Below are positions 47,310-60,821 of a stretch of 64,000 bases of DNA, in pieces. The stretch's first letter is position 1; the number at the start of each line of letters is the position of its first letter. The translations under genes and the position numbers were made by a program. This DNA comes from Pseudisothecium myosuroides (taxonomy: Eukaryota > Streptophyta > Bryopsida > Hypnales > Lembophyllaceae). The stretch is from positions 19,716,001 to 19,780,000 of the forward strand of contig OX637296.1 in NCBI GenBank assembly GCA_951799445.1, written 5' to 3'. The notes under the pieces were generated by a model. The model ran no database searches and had not been told where the DNA came from. It was given only the letters and a program-made list of their open reading frames with translations.

Positions 47310-48259
47310 TTAACCCCTATAGGTTTTTGACTATGTTTTCACCAAAAACGCTCCAAAACTGCCAATTCTGAATACTAGTGCCTAATTTTAGAAAAAAAAC
47401 ATTTTTGGACACATATAACTGTACGATCTTGTTAGTAAACTTGTTTGAGAAGATGTGGACAAAATTTCAGAATTTTCCACCATGTGGAATGCAAGATAAT
47501 AGCGTTTGAATTGACAAAAATCCTTTTTTTGTCCCTGCAAAAAATCGGGCACCTGCCCTTCACAAGGTCACATTTGTATGAAAAAATGTCCAAAATGGTG
47601 GTTACTCTTTGGATTCATTCTTCAAGGCAAGTTGGCTACATGCTTGAAAAATTTCAGATCATTTAGAATTGTACAACATATAGAAAAAAATAATAAGTAG
47701 GAAGAGGTAGAGAATGATTCAAAACACTAAATTGTTAAGAATTTATTTATGGAATTGAAAAATGCCAATCCCAATGGTTGTAATGTTGTAATAAACTATC
47801 TACACCCAAAATTTTATTTTTTTCCAAAAATATTGAGAATTGAATTAAATAAAGGACTTCAAAGTTTATTTTAGAGTAGAGATTCTATAACTACCCTCAA
47901 TCTAAGAATTCTCATAACTTTTGACTCATTGATCGGAATGGAATGATTCAAAGCTTCCCACTTATATATAAATCTAAAGAACCAATTTAAAAATTTTATT
48001 TTTTTTAAAAGTGATTTTTAAAGAAGTTTTTTTTGTTGCTTGGGCTGCCCGCCGACCAGTGAAAATGACATATCATGCAATAACTTTTCAACCATGTAGT
48101 CAAAAGTTATGAAAATTGTTGGGCCTTAAAGCTACTCCTTGGGAAAATGTTGTGTGAAAATTTGAAAATTTGAAAAAAAAAAAAAAAAACTTTGCTTGTA
48201 GTGAGCTATCCAAAAAAGCTATGTTCTCAAGAAAGCATGTTCGGTGCTTTAGGGGTTAA
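47310..48259. mobile_element. TTAA-flanked element, family C (0.95 kb)
   Basis: TTAACCCCTATAGG at the left and GTGCTTTAGGGGTTAA at the right. The interior, including a GGGCTGCCCGCCGACC stretch and an AAAGTTATG word, is the inverse relative of 14793-15709. No transposase-like ORF. Confidence 0.7.
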
Positions 48260-48648
48260 CATCCTACAACCAATCACCAATTCGTTGCCTGGTTAAACAA
48301 TGTTATGAATCCTAACATCCATGCAATCCAATCACCAATTCTCCCATCCTAAAAACTTGTTAAATATTGCCCTATATTTGTAACCTCTACAAGCCAAGTT
48401 TTATTTTAGCAAATTTTTGCTAATTAGTTATGCAATTTTTTAAAGGGAATATTTGGCAAGATATCCTTCTTTTTTTAGTGGATGAAGTTACTAAATTGCT
48501 ACCAAATCTTGAGATGGTATCACTCTATTTCGGATGAATGTATACTATTTTGGATGAATAAATAAATTTCCATCCATATATTATAAATTCCATCCATTTT
48601 CTTGGATGTAAATAGCTTCATCCCTCCAATGAAGAAATCTTTTTGCAC

Positions 48649-49063
48649 TAAGGTAGGAGGCTGTAAATGCGACCCTCTCCTTCAAACCGTCCCTATATTT
48701 AGCTGTAGAATGGATTGGAGGTGATCCTTAAATGGACCACTTTTGCTATTGAATGAATCAAGAAAAAATTGATTTTTTATTATGAGAGCCAATCATTGGC
48801 CTTGATTTCCTGAAATCACTTTCAAAATTGCAAGGGGACGGATTTTGGGAGACCTAGTGTCACAAATAGGTACCTACTACTGAAATCTTTGAAAATTCAT
48901 AACTATTTCAAAAATGCTTCAAAAAAATATGAAACCACTTGTGTTACGTTCCGCATCTATTGTTCTTTCTCTGAAAAATGAGCTAAAAATATTTTGGTTC
49001 ATGTGCACCTATGAAAAAGGCGGATCAGCCCTTAAAGGGTCGCTTTCTGAGCCTCCTACCTTA
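48649..49063. mobile_element. TA-flanked MITE, family F
   Basis: TAAGGTAGGAGGCTGTAAAT at the left and TGAGCCTCCTACCTTA at the right are inverted repeats, extending inward to GCGACC / GGGTCGC. The interior is the inverse of 29834-30165. Confidence 0.85.
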
Positions 49064-49512
49064 CCCCAAAACAAATGAAAAACAAGATCAACTGTGACCG
49101 TGAAGCTCTATCCACTCCAACCAAACCCTAACTGCGTTGTCTAATGTGAATGCAGTTGTAGATAAGAATTCGAAAGATTCATAAACCACCTAACAAAGAG
49201 TCAATGCCATAGTTTCTGTCTGAAGGACAGACTGATAGAGCCAAAAATACTCTGCCACAAACACCCCCATCACAGTCCTCAACGATGTCATGAACGTCGT
49301 GCCTGGCGAGAGCCAGTGAGGCTCCAAATATTTCCAGCAAAACGTGCTGAATTGTCAGGCCAGGGAGTGTGACTCCATCTTAGTGTCTGTAGAAAAAATC
49401 ATAGGCTGAGTGGGACGGACTTTCTGATGCTCCTGATCATCACTGACTCACTGACACTTCTAGTTGAAAAATAATAAATAAATAAATAAAATAATCCACT
49501 TCATTTGTACCA

Positions 49513-50088
49513 TTAACCCCTAAACGTCTGGATTCATCTCCAAAATTGACGATTAGAGAAAAAACATTATAAACTACAATTTGGAAGAATATTTTGGAAT
49601 TGGTATACAAATGAAAGCTGTAGATTTTGATTTTTAAATTCTATCCGTACAGTTAGATCTACTAATGCTATCACCAATCTTTTTCTATAAATTTTGAAAA
49701 GAAAATTTCAGAATTCCTTCTAAATTCAATTACAAGTAAATATTATCATTTTTTGAGTAAAACTTGTTGGAATGGATTTGAAATAAGGTTCTCTTCATAT
49801 GGTGATTTTTTGAAATTTTTGTGACCTTGACATCTTTGACCTCATTTTTGCACATCTAGTTCTGAACTAAAGTCAATGCAAATTGACCACTTGACATACT
49901 TCCACATTTGTAATTTTAAAAATGTATATATTCTAGTAACACCAAATCCAACCGATGGATAGGACAATAACTTGATAAAGTATCACCAAAAATTAAGATG
50001 ACTTTCATCCAAGCAGGAATGAGACAGAAACAAGGATCTGAATCTGTTCATCGTCCCGAAAATGGACGTCGGAGCGCTCCAGGGTTAA
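49513..50088. mobile_element. TTAA-flanked element, family D (0.58 kb)
   Basis: TTAACCCCTAAACGTCTGG at the left and GGACGTCGGAGCGCTCCAG then GGTTAA at the right share TTAACCC and a CGTC word. The interior matches 24245-24660 inverted. The terminal repeat is short, so the boundary call is moderate. Confidence 0.55.
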
Positions 50089-51706
50089 AAGCACTAAAAA
50101 TAACAACCGAGGACTCGAGGAGTGATAAGTGGGTAGGGGTCGACGATCAGCGTGGAAGGGAAAAGGAAGCACCTGCGGAAGCCGTGGCTTGTCTTGCGGA
50201 ACGTGGCTGATCGACCATGTCTGCACAGCCTGGTTGGGACCGCACTATCTGCGAAGCCAACGGCTACGGAGTCCTTTTTTTCATTATTTTTACTGTTGTG
50301 GATGCAGCTGCACGGCAATGAATATTCTACTGTACTGTTCAGTTGGCAATCATTCAACCCCGCCGCGCCCGTGCCGTGAGTGCGCCTGGCTTCCGTCCGT
50401 CGTCACAGCAGCTACCGTTCTGTTCTGGTAATTTGCTGGTCAACCAACTCAGCTAGAAGCTTAACGTACTGTTCCCGTCTTCCCGATGTTCGATCCTGGC
50501 TTTGGTTTTCCGAACGTCGAGAATTCGTGATGATGCCATGCTGCTGCTGGCGCTCCTAGTCCCGCCTAGTGGTAGTGATCGAGTAGAGCATCATGATTTC
50601 CGGAAAACTCAGACAGTCAGACACGGACTGAAGGTGCTCCATGTGAGTATTTTCTTTGTTGGATAGTATAACTGTCCCGGGTCTAGGAGCGGAAATGGTG
50701 GAATAGGGCTGGACTTTGGGCGGAAGGAACTGTAGTACTGGAGCTACGTAGCAGGTTCGTCCCTTCGCAGACAATGTTTGGTTCAGTTTCGGTTCATGTT
50801 CTTCTTATTACTGACGTGAATGACGTCCTCAGCGGGGTTGAGCCAATTAGGTGATGGCTCACTGTAGTAAAACTTGATCCTGGATAACATTCTTTACCGA
50901 TTGTAAAATGGTCCTTTCTAAACTAATGTATCGACCTAATAAAGAATGTTTTCCTGAAAGATGAAGAGGCTGCCTAACTCCTTTGGCTCGGAATCGTCAC
51001 AGAAAGGGTGATTGGTTTGTAAGTGAACCTAACTTCTTGAGCCTTCGAGAACGGTTTGGAGACCACATTACATTGTCATGTGAGGTAAGTGAGCTCTTTC
51101 CGGGCCAAGTGGGAGTGAGCCCATTTCTGGCATAATTATATTTAGTGATATACATTTAAGTTCTGAAATGTACTCTGCTACTATAATTTTGCCTGCAATG
51201 GGCTCGCTCCCATTTGGCCTCAATGCGCTCACCTACCAAACGTTGGAGACCCGGGGTTGGAGAAGGATGAATTGCAAACCACTGCTGTAGCTGTGTAAAA
51301 AAATAAAAATAAAAAACTGCTGTAGCCACACTGTAATATCTTGGTTAAGAATTACCGGTAACTTAATACTCCGTATGAGTTTCCCCTATTGAACCCCACG
51401 TTTATTGCATGGGATAGAGTTTTTTTTTCTTATTATTAATAGACAATGCAACTGTGTCTCATGTGCAGAGTGCTTCAATAGTTCAATCCTGACGTTCGAT
51501 GCAAGAAGAACATGGGCCCATCACTCCTGAGAGATTAGAATCATTGGAGTGAGATCATTAAGCTTAGACTCAGGTGAGTCAGGTCTTGTGGAGATTTTAG
51601 GCTCCGTCGTCGACCTTATCCACTTGAATGTATTATAAAAACGACGAAGTTGCTGCAGACTCTGGCTGGTCAGGCGGAGTGCTGCTACCCTCATTGAATT
51701 TCTAAC
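50089..51706. other. GC-richer intergenic DNA, no gene recognised
   Basis: ORFs up to 100 codons occur in several overlapping frames between 50000 and 50800, none with a known domain. A TATA-like or exon model could not be supported. Possibly a decayed gene or a promoter region. Confidence 0.35.
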
Positions 51707-54700
51707 TTAACCCCTTTAGGATGTTGGCAGAATGGCATACGAGAGCCATTCCAACGTATTTTGAGGGCCATTGTTGTATAATCACCATTAGGTAACTCCT
51801 AAACACATATTTTTAAGTTGGGATTTTTACTCAACGACCGCTTGCAAGTGTGCTTTACAATTCTGAAATCAAAAGTGATTTTGAGGAAAATAAGATCCGG
51901 CCAAAAATTAGTGATTGTGCAAGGGTGTCTGGTGCTCTACATACGAAGAGCGTACTGTATGAAGTGGGAGAATAAGGGAAAACCAACACGAAATCGTTTG
52001 TTCAACAACCCTCACACACTTGGTCTGACGCACCTGTAGCGGTGGTAGGTCAAGGTGGACCGGATGTACCGGTGGCCAAGGAAAATGGAGCTTCAACAAG
52101 GACAACAGTAGCCCATGCAACAAGGTAGTTTAGCTATAAGAATTTGGTTGAGGAATTTATGAAATTGAAAATCTATGAGGGCAAAAGTTGATTGACATAG
52201 AAATGCAAATCCAACTTTTTACAAAATACAAAGAAAGGAAGTAAAAATTGTAGGATTATGAAAAGAATGATTACTATGACTATAATAATTAAAACATAAA
52301 TACTTATCAAGTTCTGAAAACCATCTTTTCCAATGAACTTATGAATTATCAATAAAATTAAAAGAAAATGCTAAATATCATTATTGAACTTTGAAAAGTC
52401 TCAAATAATTCAAGTTTAGAAAAATAATGCAAATTATCTAAAGTAAGCAAGTGGATTGAATAATAGAAGGCAAACCTGCCTTCCAACACAAATCCTAAAA
52501 GGGTAATGTAGACCCAACCTCTTACCAAAAAATGAAAGATTCAAAAACCTCATTTGTTATGGGAAAAAAAAATCCAAACCTAATTTCTTTCAAAAATACA
52601 AAATGAATGCAAATATAGCCTTCTTCCAAAAAAGGAAAAAAAAATCTAGAACCTACGTTGTTTCAATCCCGAAACCTAACTTGTTTCTAAAATACAAATT
52701 GAATCATAGGCACAACCTCAATCTTTAAAAAAAAAAAAAAATCCTATTGGCTAATTCACATATACTCTTATAGCTTGCATTTTTTCTACACAGCACTAGT
52801 GGTTGGCGCTTGCTACACTATGCATTTATCATACTATTCTAATTTTATTGGAAATTTCATACAATAAATAGAATGCAAAGTAAAATTTCAATAAGTCTCT
52901 AATTAAAAATTATTAAAATCTTCATATAAATTTTCTTACAAATGTGCATACATTGAAATGTAGAATATCAATTTTAATGAATGAAGTATATGCAATGATG
53001 AATACATTAAAAAATATGCATACATTTGAATGTAAAAGAATTCAAACATAAATAACAAAAATGCTTGAAATATAATTTTATTGTATTTATTGATATAGTA
53101 GGTTGTCTCAATTGAGACAGTGACATCATGTTGAACACCAAAAGATTACAATTGGATGGAAGGGGACGTCGCCGAAGCGTGCCTGAACCCTAAACATGCA
53201 AAGTTTGAAACAAACTCTTAACTTTTCCATCCACCTCATCAAGGTGTCAATATTTGTAGGAATGTACATGTACTCTTGTAGTTTGCATTTTCTATAGACA
53301 ACATGATTGCTCCCTTTCCAGGGGAAACAATGATATCTGTTCCTAAGAAAATGCCAAGCACAAGGTTCAATGTATTACAAATGAGAAGTGTTGGGTGGAG
53401 AGGTTGTATTTATATTGAATGTCATAGTCCACCATCCTCAAAAGATATGGGACAAGTTGAACATGCGGCCGCTCATAGTCAAAATGTAGGAATTGTATTC
53501 ATTGTACAATTTTAGACCTAATTTTGGCATAGTAGAATAAATTTCTTCAAAAACTAAAAAAAGTTGCATAATCAAGCTAAGTTTCATTTCCAAAAATCCG
53601 TTTGTAATTTTGAGCCTCCAATCAAAAATTATGGACAAAATTCAAAGAGGGTGTTTGAAAATGTCAAAGAAAATGTCCATTAATTTTGTTCATAACTTTT
53701 TATTCAAATCTCGAAATCTCAAACGCTTTTTTGGAGATGGAGGTTAGTGTGATTTATCAACTTCTCTTAGTTCAAAGTTTTTTGAACTAAATTATCCAAT
53801 CATGCCAAAATTAGGTTTGAAGTTCTACATTGAACATGATTCCTACCTGTAGTCTTTTGTTTTCAAATTGGTTTTGTATTTTTTTGTAATTGATATCTTT
53901 TTGGTTTCCTATTTCATTCTTATTTCATTTTTCTACATTGTTAAATTTTTGTTTTCATTTTATCACCACTTTTTCGTTGCCTAATTTGGTCACTTTACCA
54001 ATTCTTGCTTAAAGTAATTTTAGTTTGAAACCCCTATTTTTTCCCTACAATTTTTCTTTTGTTTTTTTCTATTTGCGCTTTTTAGTTCTTCATCCTAAAC
54101 TCCAAACGTCTCCATCATTATCTAATGGAAAACTCCCTAATTCATAGTTATGGTTTAATTTGAAATACTAATACTTTTGGATTCTTAAATTCACTCACAT
54201 TGTTTAAAATTATCATTTTATAATAATTGAAGATAAATGGTGGTTCACGACATCCTCAAAAAGTATCATTGGATTTCAATTGGATGAACTAAGCATGTGA
54301 ATTAGAAGCGGGTATGTGACTCCATGACATTTCTTCTTTTTCAAATTCCCATTTGTTTAAAAAAATTCCATCATAAAACTCAAATTTCCAATTTAACTAA
54401 TTATGGACTACTATTTAGTTTAGAATTAACATCACATTTGCTAGTAAATGATGAAAATATGATATAAATGTAGTCCAAGTATACACTTTTGAGTTTAAAT
54501 GGATCATAATCATCATTTTGGATCAAATAAAATTAAAAATAAACAAGTACTGGCTGCGAGCCAATATGCTTTTAATTACAAAAAATGTCCATAATTAGTA
54601 AATTTGGAATTTCAAGCAAGTGCACTGAAGAATTCAAAGCAAACTTACTTGCCAACACACAATCTCTACAATGCAGTGGATCACGTAGGGCAACTGTTCT

Positions 54701-55002
54701 TAACTGCTCTTGCTGGTAGCCAAAGAAGTATGCATACTTTCCAACATAGTACACTTGATACGATGCCTTCTACAAGAAAGACCTTGTATTCACTGCGAGT
54801 ACATAGAACATGCTCTTTATGCAAGCATAGCTTCTACCCTTTAATTTTTTAGTTTTAGTTTTTAATCTCATAATTAGCTCCACAACTTTGCCAAGGTGTT
54901 TCTAGTTTTATGTTTTGTCCAATACGTAAGGAAATTAGTACAAAAATGTCAAATACTGGAAACCGAGGCCCAGGCAGGGTCTCCACATCCTAAAGGGGTT
55001 AA
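51707..55002. mobile_element. 3.3 kb TTAA-flanked element with perfect 18-bp ends
   Basis: Both ends read TTAACCCCTTTAGGATGT (the right one inverted), the longest perfect terminal match among TTAA elements in this window. Inside are a GC-richer stretch at 51880-52130, long AT-rich DNA, a nested palindrome (53471-53852), and two short ORFs (53303-53515, with SKDMGQVEHAAAHSQ; 54604-54852). No DDE transposase domain is recognisable. It may be a deletion derivative of an autonomous element or may carry captured host sequence. Confidence 0.7.
53471..53852. mobile_element. Palindromic MITE, copy 1 (~0.38 kb)
   Basis: The left half (ATGTAGGAATTG, TTTTAGACCTAATTTTGGCA, CCAAAAATCCGTTTG, CCTCCAATCAAAAATTATGG) is the diverged inverse of the right half. 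It is homologous along its length to 57668-58084, and sits inside the 3.3 kb TTAA element. Confidence 0.8.
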
Positions 55003-55531
55003 GGTAGTCTGCTCTTAAAGCGACCTCTTAACCCAGTAAGGACGCCGCGGACCATAAGTGTCCGATGAATGACAAGGGATTCTCCAATGTAGGACATAAC
55101 TACAACTATTCATCCTTGGAGTTTTTTGTGGAAAGTGGAGAACATCTACAGTAGCTTGACTTCCAATGAGTTCTTTTGGATTTTTTTATTCCAATGACTC
55201 TCACGGTTATACAATGCATGATTTCCAGGGTCACCCCCCGCGTCCTTACAGGGTTAAGAACTGATTGCATTTGGGGGAAGCTAAAATCCTTAAAACAATT
55301 TTTAGTAACTTTTTGTAGGAAGAAAAATGGAATTGGCATCTAACCCAAGTCGTTACATATTTTTTGGACCTTTGTGGAGTTAGTTATGAAGTTTTGAAGT
55401 TGAAACGCATTTTGTGGTCATTAAAAGCGACTCCTCCTAAAATGTATGCTATTGGTAGGTTGAAGAAAGAAAAATGTACCTCTATGTTAGAGATCACTTT
55501 TAGAGCAAGGTCGCTCATTTGGAGTACCCTA
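55000..55531. mobile_element. TA-flanked MITE, family F, carrying a nested family A element
   Basis: TAAGGTAGTCTGCTCTTAAA at the left and GAGTACCCTA at the right are decayed inverted ends, with GCGACC and GGTCGC just inside. The interior matches 29834-30165 once the TTAA element at 55028-55257 is removed. A second, more decayed relative follows at about 55560-55800. Confidence 0.75.
55028..55257 (+). mobile_element. TTAA MITE, family A (reference copy)
   Basis: TTAACCCAGTAAGGACGC at the left and GCGTCCTTACAGGGTTAA at the right are inverted repeats (17 of 18 positions). It is 230 bp including both TTAA and uninterrupted, so it serves as the model for the interrupted copies. Confidence 0.9.
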
Positions 55532-55802
55532 TTTTTGCTTTGAAGGTGCTTGAGATTCCATAAAGCACCCATTTAAGAGCTCGAAATTAATTTGGGAATG
55601 TTAGACTTCTTGAAATATTTTTTTTATTAAATTTTCCTTGAGAAACAAATGGAATTGACATCTTAAACAAGTTGTTTCATATTTTATGGAACTTCGTGGA
55701 ATTAGTTATGAATTTTTGAAGTTGAAATGCAATAGTCACTGAAAGCATGATCCACAATTTGTACAATCATTGCTAGTGCAATCTAAAACGAAAATGTGTA
55801 AA

Positions 55803-57667
55803 TAGTATACATTTCTGGAGGTAGATGCTCTGTTGGCACAAAGAAGTTCAGTTATTTTCAACGGATTAATGAATATGAGCCATTTTAAAAGAAATTGAGT
55901 AAGCTGGCAGAGCTCCCACTGTGTGGATTTCATTCATTAAAATTGGCGCAACAGCTTGCTTTTTATTTAATTTTCTTTATAGCATGTTTTGCTCAATCAA
56001 AAGCAAATCTCATTGACAGAAAAATTGATTGCAAGAAAAAGTTCATTGCACTTTAGCTTCATGCTCTTTTCACTTGCCAATAAGAAAATTTGAAAATTTG
56101 ACCATTGTAATAATAGTAGCTAGGCACAATAGTAAAAAGTGGCATTTTGGAGGGTGCCCACTTCAACCCCAAAAGATCTAGGGGGCAAAAAAACGTGTTG
56201 CAGAAGCCACCGAGTGGCCTTGTAGTCCTTTAGGGGTTAAATTTAGGAACACTCTACACCTAGAGCTTGGGCCAATTTGTTTTGTATGTAAGAGGGCCAA
56301 AATCCTCACTTGTGATTAATAGAAGGCTAAACTCGGTCTGAACCCCTTTACACCTAGAAGACAGGCCAATTTAGTAAAATGAATTTTTATTCAAAAAAGA
56401 CATGATCTGATATGGCCCGAGCTCGATGAATTGGATGTTCCAAAAATGCAAGGCCAATTCTTGGCCTCAGGGCCAATGTTAGGTTTCAATTAAAAAAACT
56501 TTTTTTGTAAAATATTATTTTTTCAACAGATCATATCCATTGGGTTTTGTGCCAACAACCTCAAGAAGAATTGGCCCAGTCTCTTGGTATTAAGCGGCCT
56601 TGAAAAGAGACAGAAAGAAAAAAAAAAGAAGAGGAGGAGATGAAATTTTCTAGGTTTTATTAAATTGGCCAAGCTTCTTGGCCTCAAGGCCTTTGCATAT
56701 GGGAGAATTGGCCCCCATTATAATACTATTCTAATGAATAGTTGAGGACGGCCTTAAGCCTAAAATTGGTTGAAATTTTGTGCAATCGATCTCAAAGGGA
56801 ATTGACCCGGCCTCAATGTGTAAAGCAACCCTTAGATGAAGAACTTGCACATGAGGATTATGTTTGCACAGCCTGTCAATTGGCCTGGGCATTGGGTGTG
56901 AATTGTAGTTGCCCCTGATGTTTACCCTAAAAGAACCAGGTAAGGGTTGGGAGAGGCGGTGTCAAAATAATTCGAGTGAAATTGAGCAAAAAATATTAAA
57001 GAGAAAGAATTTAAAAATTAAAAATTAAAAATAATACGGAGTACTAGAGTACTATGAAAATGTGTGGGAATTTATTTGAAATAAACGTTGACATTATAAA
57101 TTGCAAGACTATAGCTTTTGAAGTTAATTGTGCAAGTTATTATTTGGCTTTGCTCAACATACTCAACAAACATTCAGATTCTTCTTGAACTCAAACTCTT
57201 GTTTTAAATATAAGGTGTGATTTTACAGCTACATACCATTAGAGAAATTCTGACTCCTCCAGAGGGCTGCTCCAAAGTGACCAAACCACTCTATTAATTG
57301 TCTGAGAATTAGTAGGGGCATGTAGCCGTAGTGCATTGTTAGATTGTGTGAATATCATGAAAGACATCAAGACTCCAATAATGAGGGTGTAGTAGAAGTC
57401 TATTTAATAATCAACCACATGGGAATGCAGGGTGATTAATTGGCAAATTAATCAAATTCAATGAAATTATGCAAAATGAAGTGGATTTTCAAGCTAGTTG
57501 CCAAAAAAATTGAAGCACTCTTACATTGGCTCTAGCTTGCTTCAAAAGCCTTCTTAGATTTGAGTATTTGAAGAAAAGAAGAGAAGCTCCTTATGTACAC
57601 ATGGGTGGTAGGAGGTAGAACAATCCATGTGGGATATATTTAATTTAAAATTTGTAGTTTCTCAACT
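55803..57667. other. AT-rich intergenic DNA, no gene recognised
   Basis: A TCCTTTAGGGGTTAA terminus of the TTAA group lies at 56226-56240 without a certain partner. From 56250 to 56830 the word GGCCAATT and its inverse recur many times, giving a locally repetitive stretch. Confidence 0.45.
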
Positions 57668-58084
57668 GCTCATAGTTAAGTTTAAAGTAGGAATTGTGTT
57701 AAAACTAGAATTTCAGACCTCATTTAGGCATAGTAAAATAATATTTTTCAAAAAACTTTGAACTAAATAAAGTTGGAAAATTAAGCTAGTTTTCATTTCC
57801 AAAAATCCGTTTGAGGTTTAGAGCCTCCAATAAAAAGTTATGGACAAAATTTGGAGAAGGTATTTGAAAATGTCAAAGAAAATCTCCCTTTCAACCCCTT
57901 TTATAATTTTGTTCATAACTTTTTATTGGAGGCTTTAAAACTCAAACGGATTTTTGGAGATGAAAAATAGCTTAATTCTACAACTTTGTTTAGTTCAAAG
58001 TTTTTTGAAAAAATTCATTATACTATGCCTAAATGAGGTCTAAAATTCGAGTTTTAATACAATTCCTGCATTTGACAATGAGTG
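57668..58084. mobile_element. Palindromic MITE, copy 2 (~0.42 kb)
   Basis: The left half (AAAGTAGGAATTG, TTTCAGACCTCATTTAGGCA, CAAAAAACTTTGAACTAAA, CCAAAAATCCGTTTGAG) is inverted in the right half (CTCAAACGGATTTTTGG, TTTAGTTCAAAGTTTTTTG, TGCCTAAATGAGGTCTAAAA, CAATTCCTGCATTT). Arms are about 180 bp. Confidence 0.9.
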
Positions 58085-59500
58085 GTCTTTCTTCTAAATA
58101 TCCCATACCCTTTGAGGATTCACCATGGACAATTGATTTTTCTATATAAACAACCTCTTCACCCTTCATTTTCACCAATTGTCAATGACTTATGACTATC
58201 ACATTGCCATTAAAAAACCTCTTGATGGTAGATGTCCTTGGACTATTTTCAACATTTGTTTTTTTTCATAACTTTGATAGAAAACAAGGTATGCAATAAT
58301 CAAGGTTAAGGTTCATTACAGTACCTGAACCCTGATTATTTAACTACTTGTACTTGGATTTTGAATGACTGACAGTCATCGGAAATCGCAACTTCAATTG
58401 ATCGCCTATAGAGGAAAAACAAATCATGAAGCAAAGTTAAATGTAATCGTGGGGTCCTTTTAGCTGCTCTGGAGCGGCCCTCCGGAAGGCTGATAATTTC
58501 TCTAATGCTATATCATGTAAGTTACATACTTGCCAAACCTTAGAAGAGAAAGACTGAGGAGTTTAGCACCAGTTGGCTGCTATACCTCCAAAAAATTAGA
58601 TGATGTAGCTTTTGATTCTAATTTCTAATTGAAAAAATGTTACATATTCCCAAAAAGCAATTATAATTTCTACTTTAAAGTTTTATAATGTCAACATTGA
58701 CATTATAAATTTTGACACCTAAACTTCAAAAAATTGGTTTCAAATTGACTTTTTAAGAACCTACCCAAATTTACGATCATTTACCTGAAAGGAAAATTGA
58801 CCTTTAACGGATTCAAAAGGATACATCTATCTACCTAATAAATAAAGAATATTGGTTATTGTAGGAAATACTATTTTCGTTCATTTTGATCATATATAGT
58901 TATGATGCATCACTATCATATGGTGTATAGAAATTATACATAGTAGAATTTATAGATATGTGATACCTCACCTACCAAGGACAGCCATAATTTAGATAAG
59001 GTAAACCAATCTAAAACCACTAGCTTCCTATTTCCGCCAAGCTACTTTTGGTCCCATTAATTTTTGCCACCAAACCCATCCAAATCCATCTACTTTTCTG
59101 ACAAAATCAGACCATTAATGCCACAAAGGATAACGTGTCAATCTTTCATTGGTCAATACTTAAGTGCTAATAGATACTTGGAAAGGTGGTTATAGGTTGT
59201 TAATAGGACATTTATGACTCCACTCTATGGGCGGACCTATAATTTCAGGGCAGCCCACTTCAAAAATTCACAAAAATCATAATTTTAATCAAAAAATTAT
59301 AATATTACTTGGGTTTGATTCGTGAAACAATTGCAAACCTTTGAAAAATATGTGCCCCTCTTGGAATTGGCCCCAAGATATTCAAATTGCAAATCAAGGT
59401 GGTAATAGGCTTGTCTACTTTAACTCATGCGGTTGCCTCAATAATGAACTTGCACTTGTTTGTCAAAGTAGCAAAATATACAATGGCAAAACCAAGCCAA
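58085..59500. other. AT-rich intergenic DNA, no gene recognised
   Basis: Only short ORFs; no further repeat boundary was identified. Confidence 0.45.
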
Positions 59501-59727
59501 GGTGAATTGACCCCTTCACTCGTCCCCTTGGAAATACGCTGAATTTTTTCATTTTCCACACATGATGAAATGTACAAATTTTGAATTCATATTTGCAATC
59601 AGAGGCCCCAAATTAGCTAGGAAAGGTGTAGAAGATAAATTAATCTGGCACAAAATAGGGGGTCTATTTTTTAACATGCACCCCTAGAATGACTTGGGGA
59701 GGACGAGCGAGGGGGTCAATTTATCCC
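59501..59727. mobile_element. MITE, family H (227 bp)
   Basis: GGTGAATTGACCCCTTCACT with CGTCCCC at the left is inverted at the right (GGGGAGGACGAGCGAGG then GGTCAATTTATCC). The interior CACATGATGAAATGTACAAA, CCCCAAATTAGCTAGGAAAG and GGCACAAAATAGGGGG matches 60822-61281. Confidence 0.85.
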
Positions 59728-60821
59728 AATCCAAAACCAATACTTCTATTGAGGGGTTTTAAACCATTAAAGGACATTTCATATCCAAACTTGGCCAAAT
59801 TTCATTAAGTTTCTACATTTTAAACACACATTTCTAAATTTTTATATTTTTCACATGTTATGTAGAAATATAAGTCTAAAATTTAATATCATTTTTTCAT
59901 AATTAAAAACATAATATTGAATTTAATATGATTTTTTAAAAGGAATTTCTTTATAAAAATCACAATAGTTACAAAAATGCTTTAAATAGTATGAATTTTT
60001 TTAGAAAAATGAAAATAATAGACAATGACAAACATCATGGTGTAATTGATGTACTTCTTGACCTCATGCCAATAGAAATTTGGTAGAAAAAGTTCAAAAG
60101 TGGTAAATTAAATTGAGCTTTCAAGATGCTATCTTCAAAGTGTCACAAAAACTACAATTTGGACAACTTTGAAAAAAAATCAAATGGAGTAAAAAAGTAG
60201 ATTATTGAAGCCAACTATTCCTTCAATACTAATGTGATGCTTGGGTGATACTTGATGATATCCATATCAAAACTAGGTGATACAGAGTTAAAATTTGGTT
60301 GTTGGTCTTAACTACAACAATTATTTGGCCATTTCAATTGAAAAAAAAAGGAAAATTCTCTTTACAAAACATATCCAACTTCTAGAAGCTGTAAGTTGAC
60401 AATCAACAAAAAATCATGCATAAAAAAAAAACACTAGTGTGAATGCATCGTAAGAAAAATTATGGAGCCCCTAAACATGTGTAAGTTCTCCGCACCCAAA
60501 CATGCTTTAACTTGCATGCCACGGTACTCATTTGTCAATTGTCATGAAGACTGCTTGTGCCATTTGGCTAAATCCCCAACTCCCATTTTTGTTAAGGATA
60601 TGCTTTGTACTACCTTGTGATGGTGGTCCACCTTGGAAAAATATTGAAGTCAAACTCGTGGGTAGTAAGTTACCAGTATGCTTCCATGTTAAGTTATTCC
60701 ATGTTAGGCTGCTGTTTTTGTTATGGGGGAACATGAAGCTGTTGGACCACTCTTCCACAGTCCTCAGCACGACAGACCAAGCTTACCGTATTCATGAAAC
60801 TTGAACCACTCCATCACGGCC

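Noticed and set aside
53303..54852. Short ORFs in the 3.3 kb element considered as piggyBac transposase remnants
   Set aside because: Faint resemblance (DMGQVEHA, THNLYNAVDH) is too short, and the two segments would be in the wrong order for the family.
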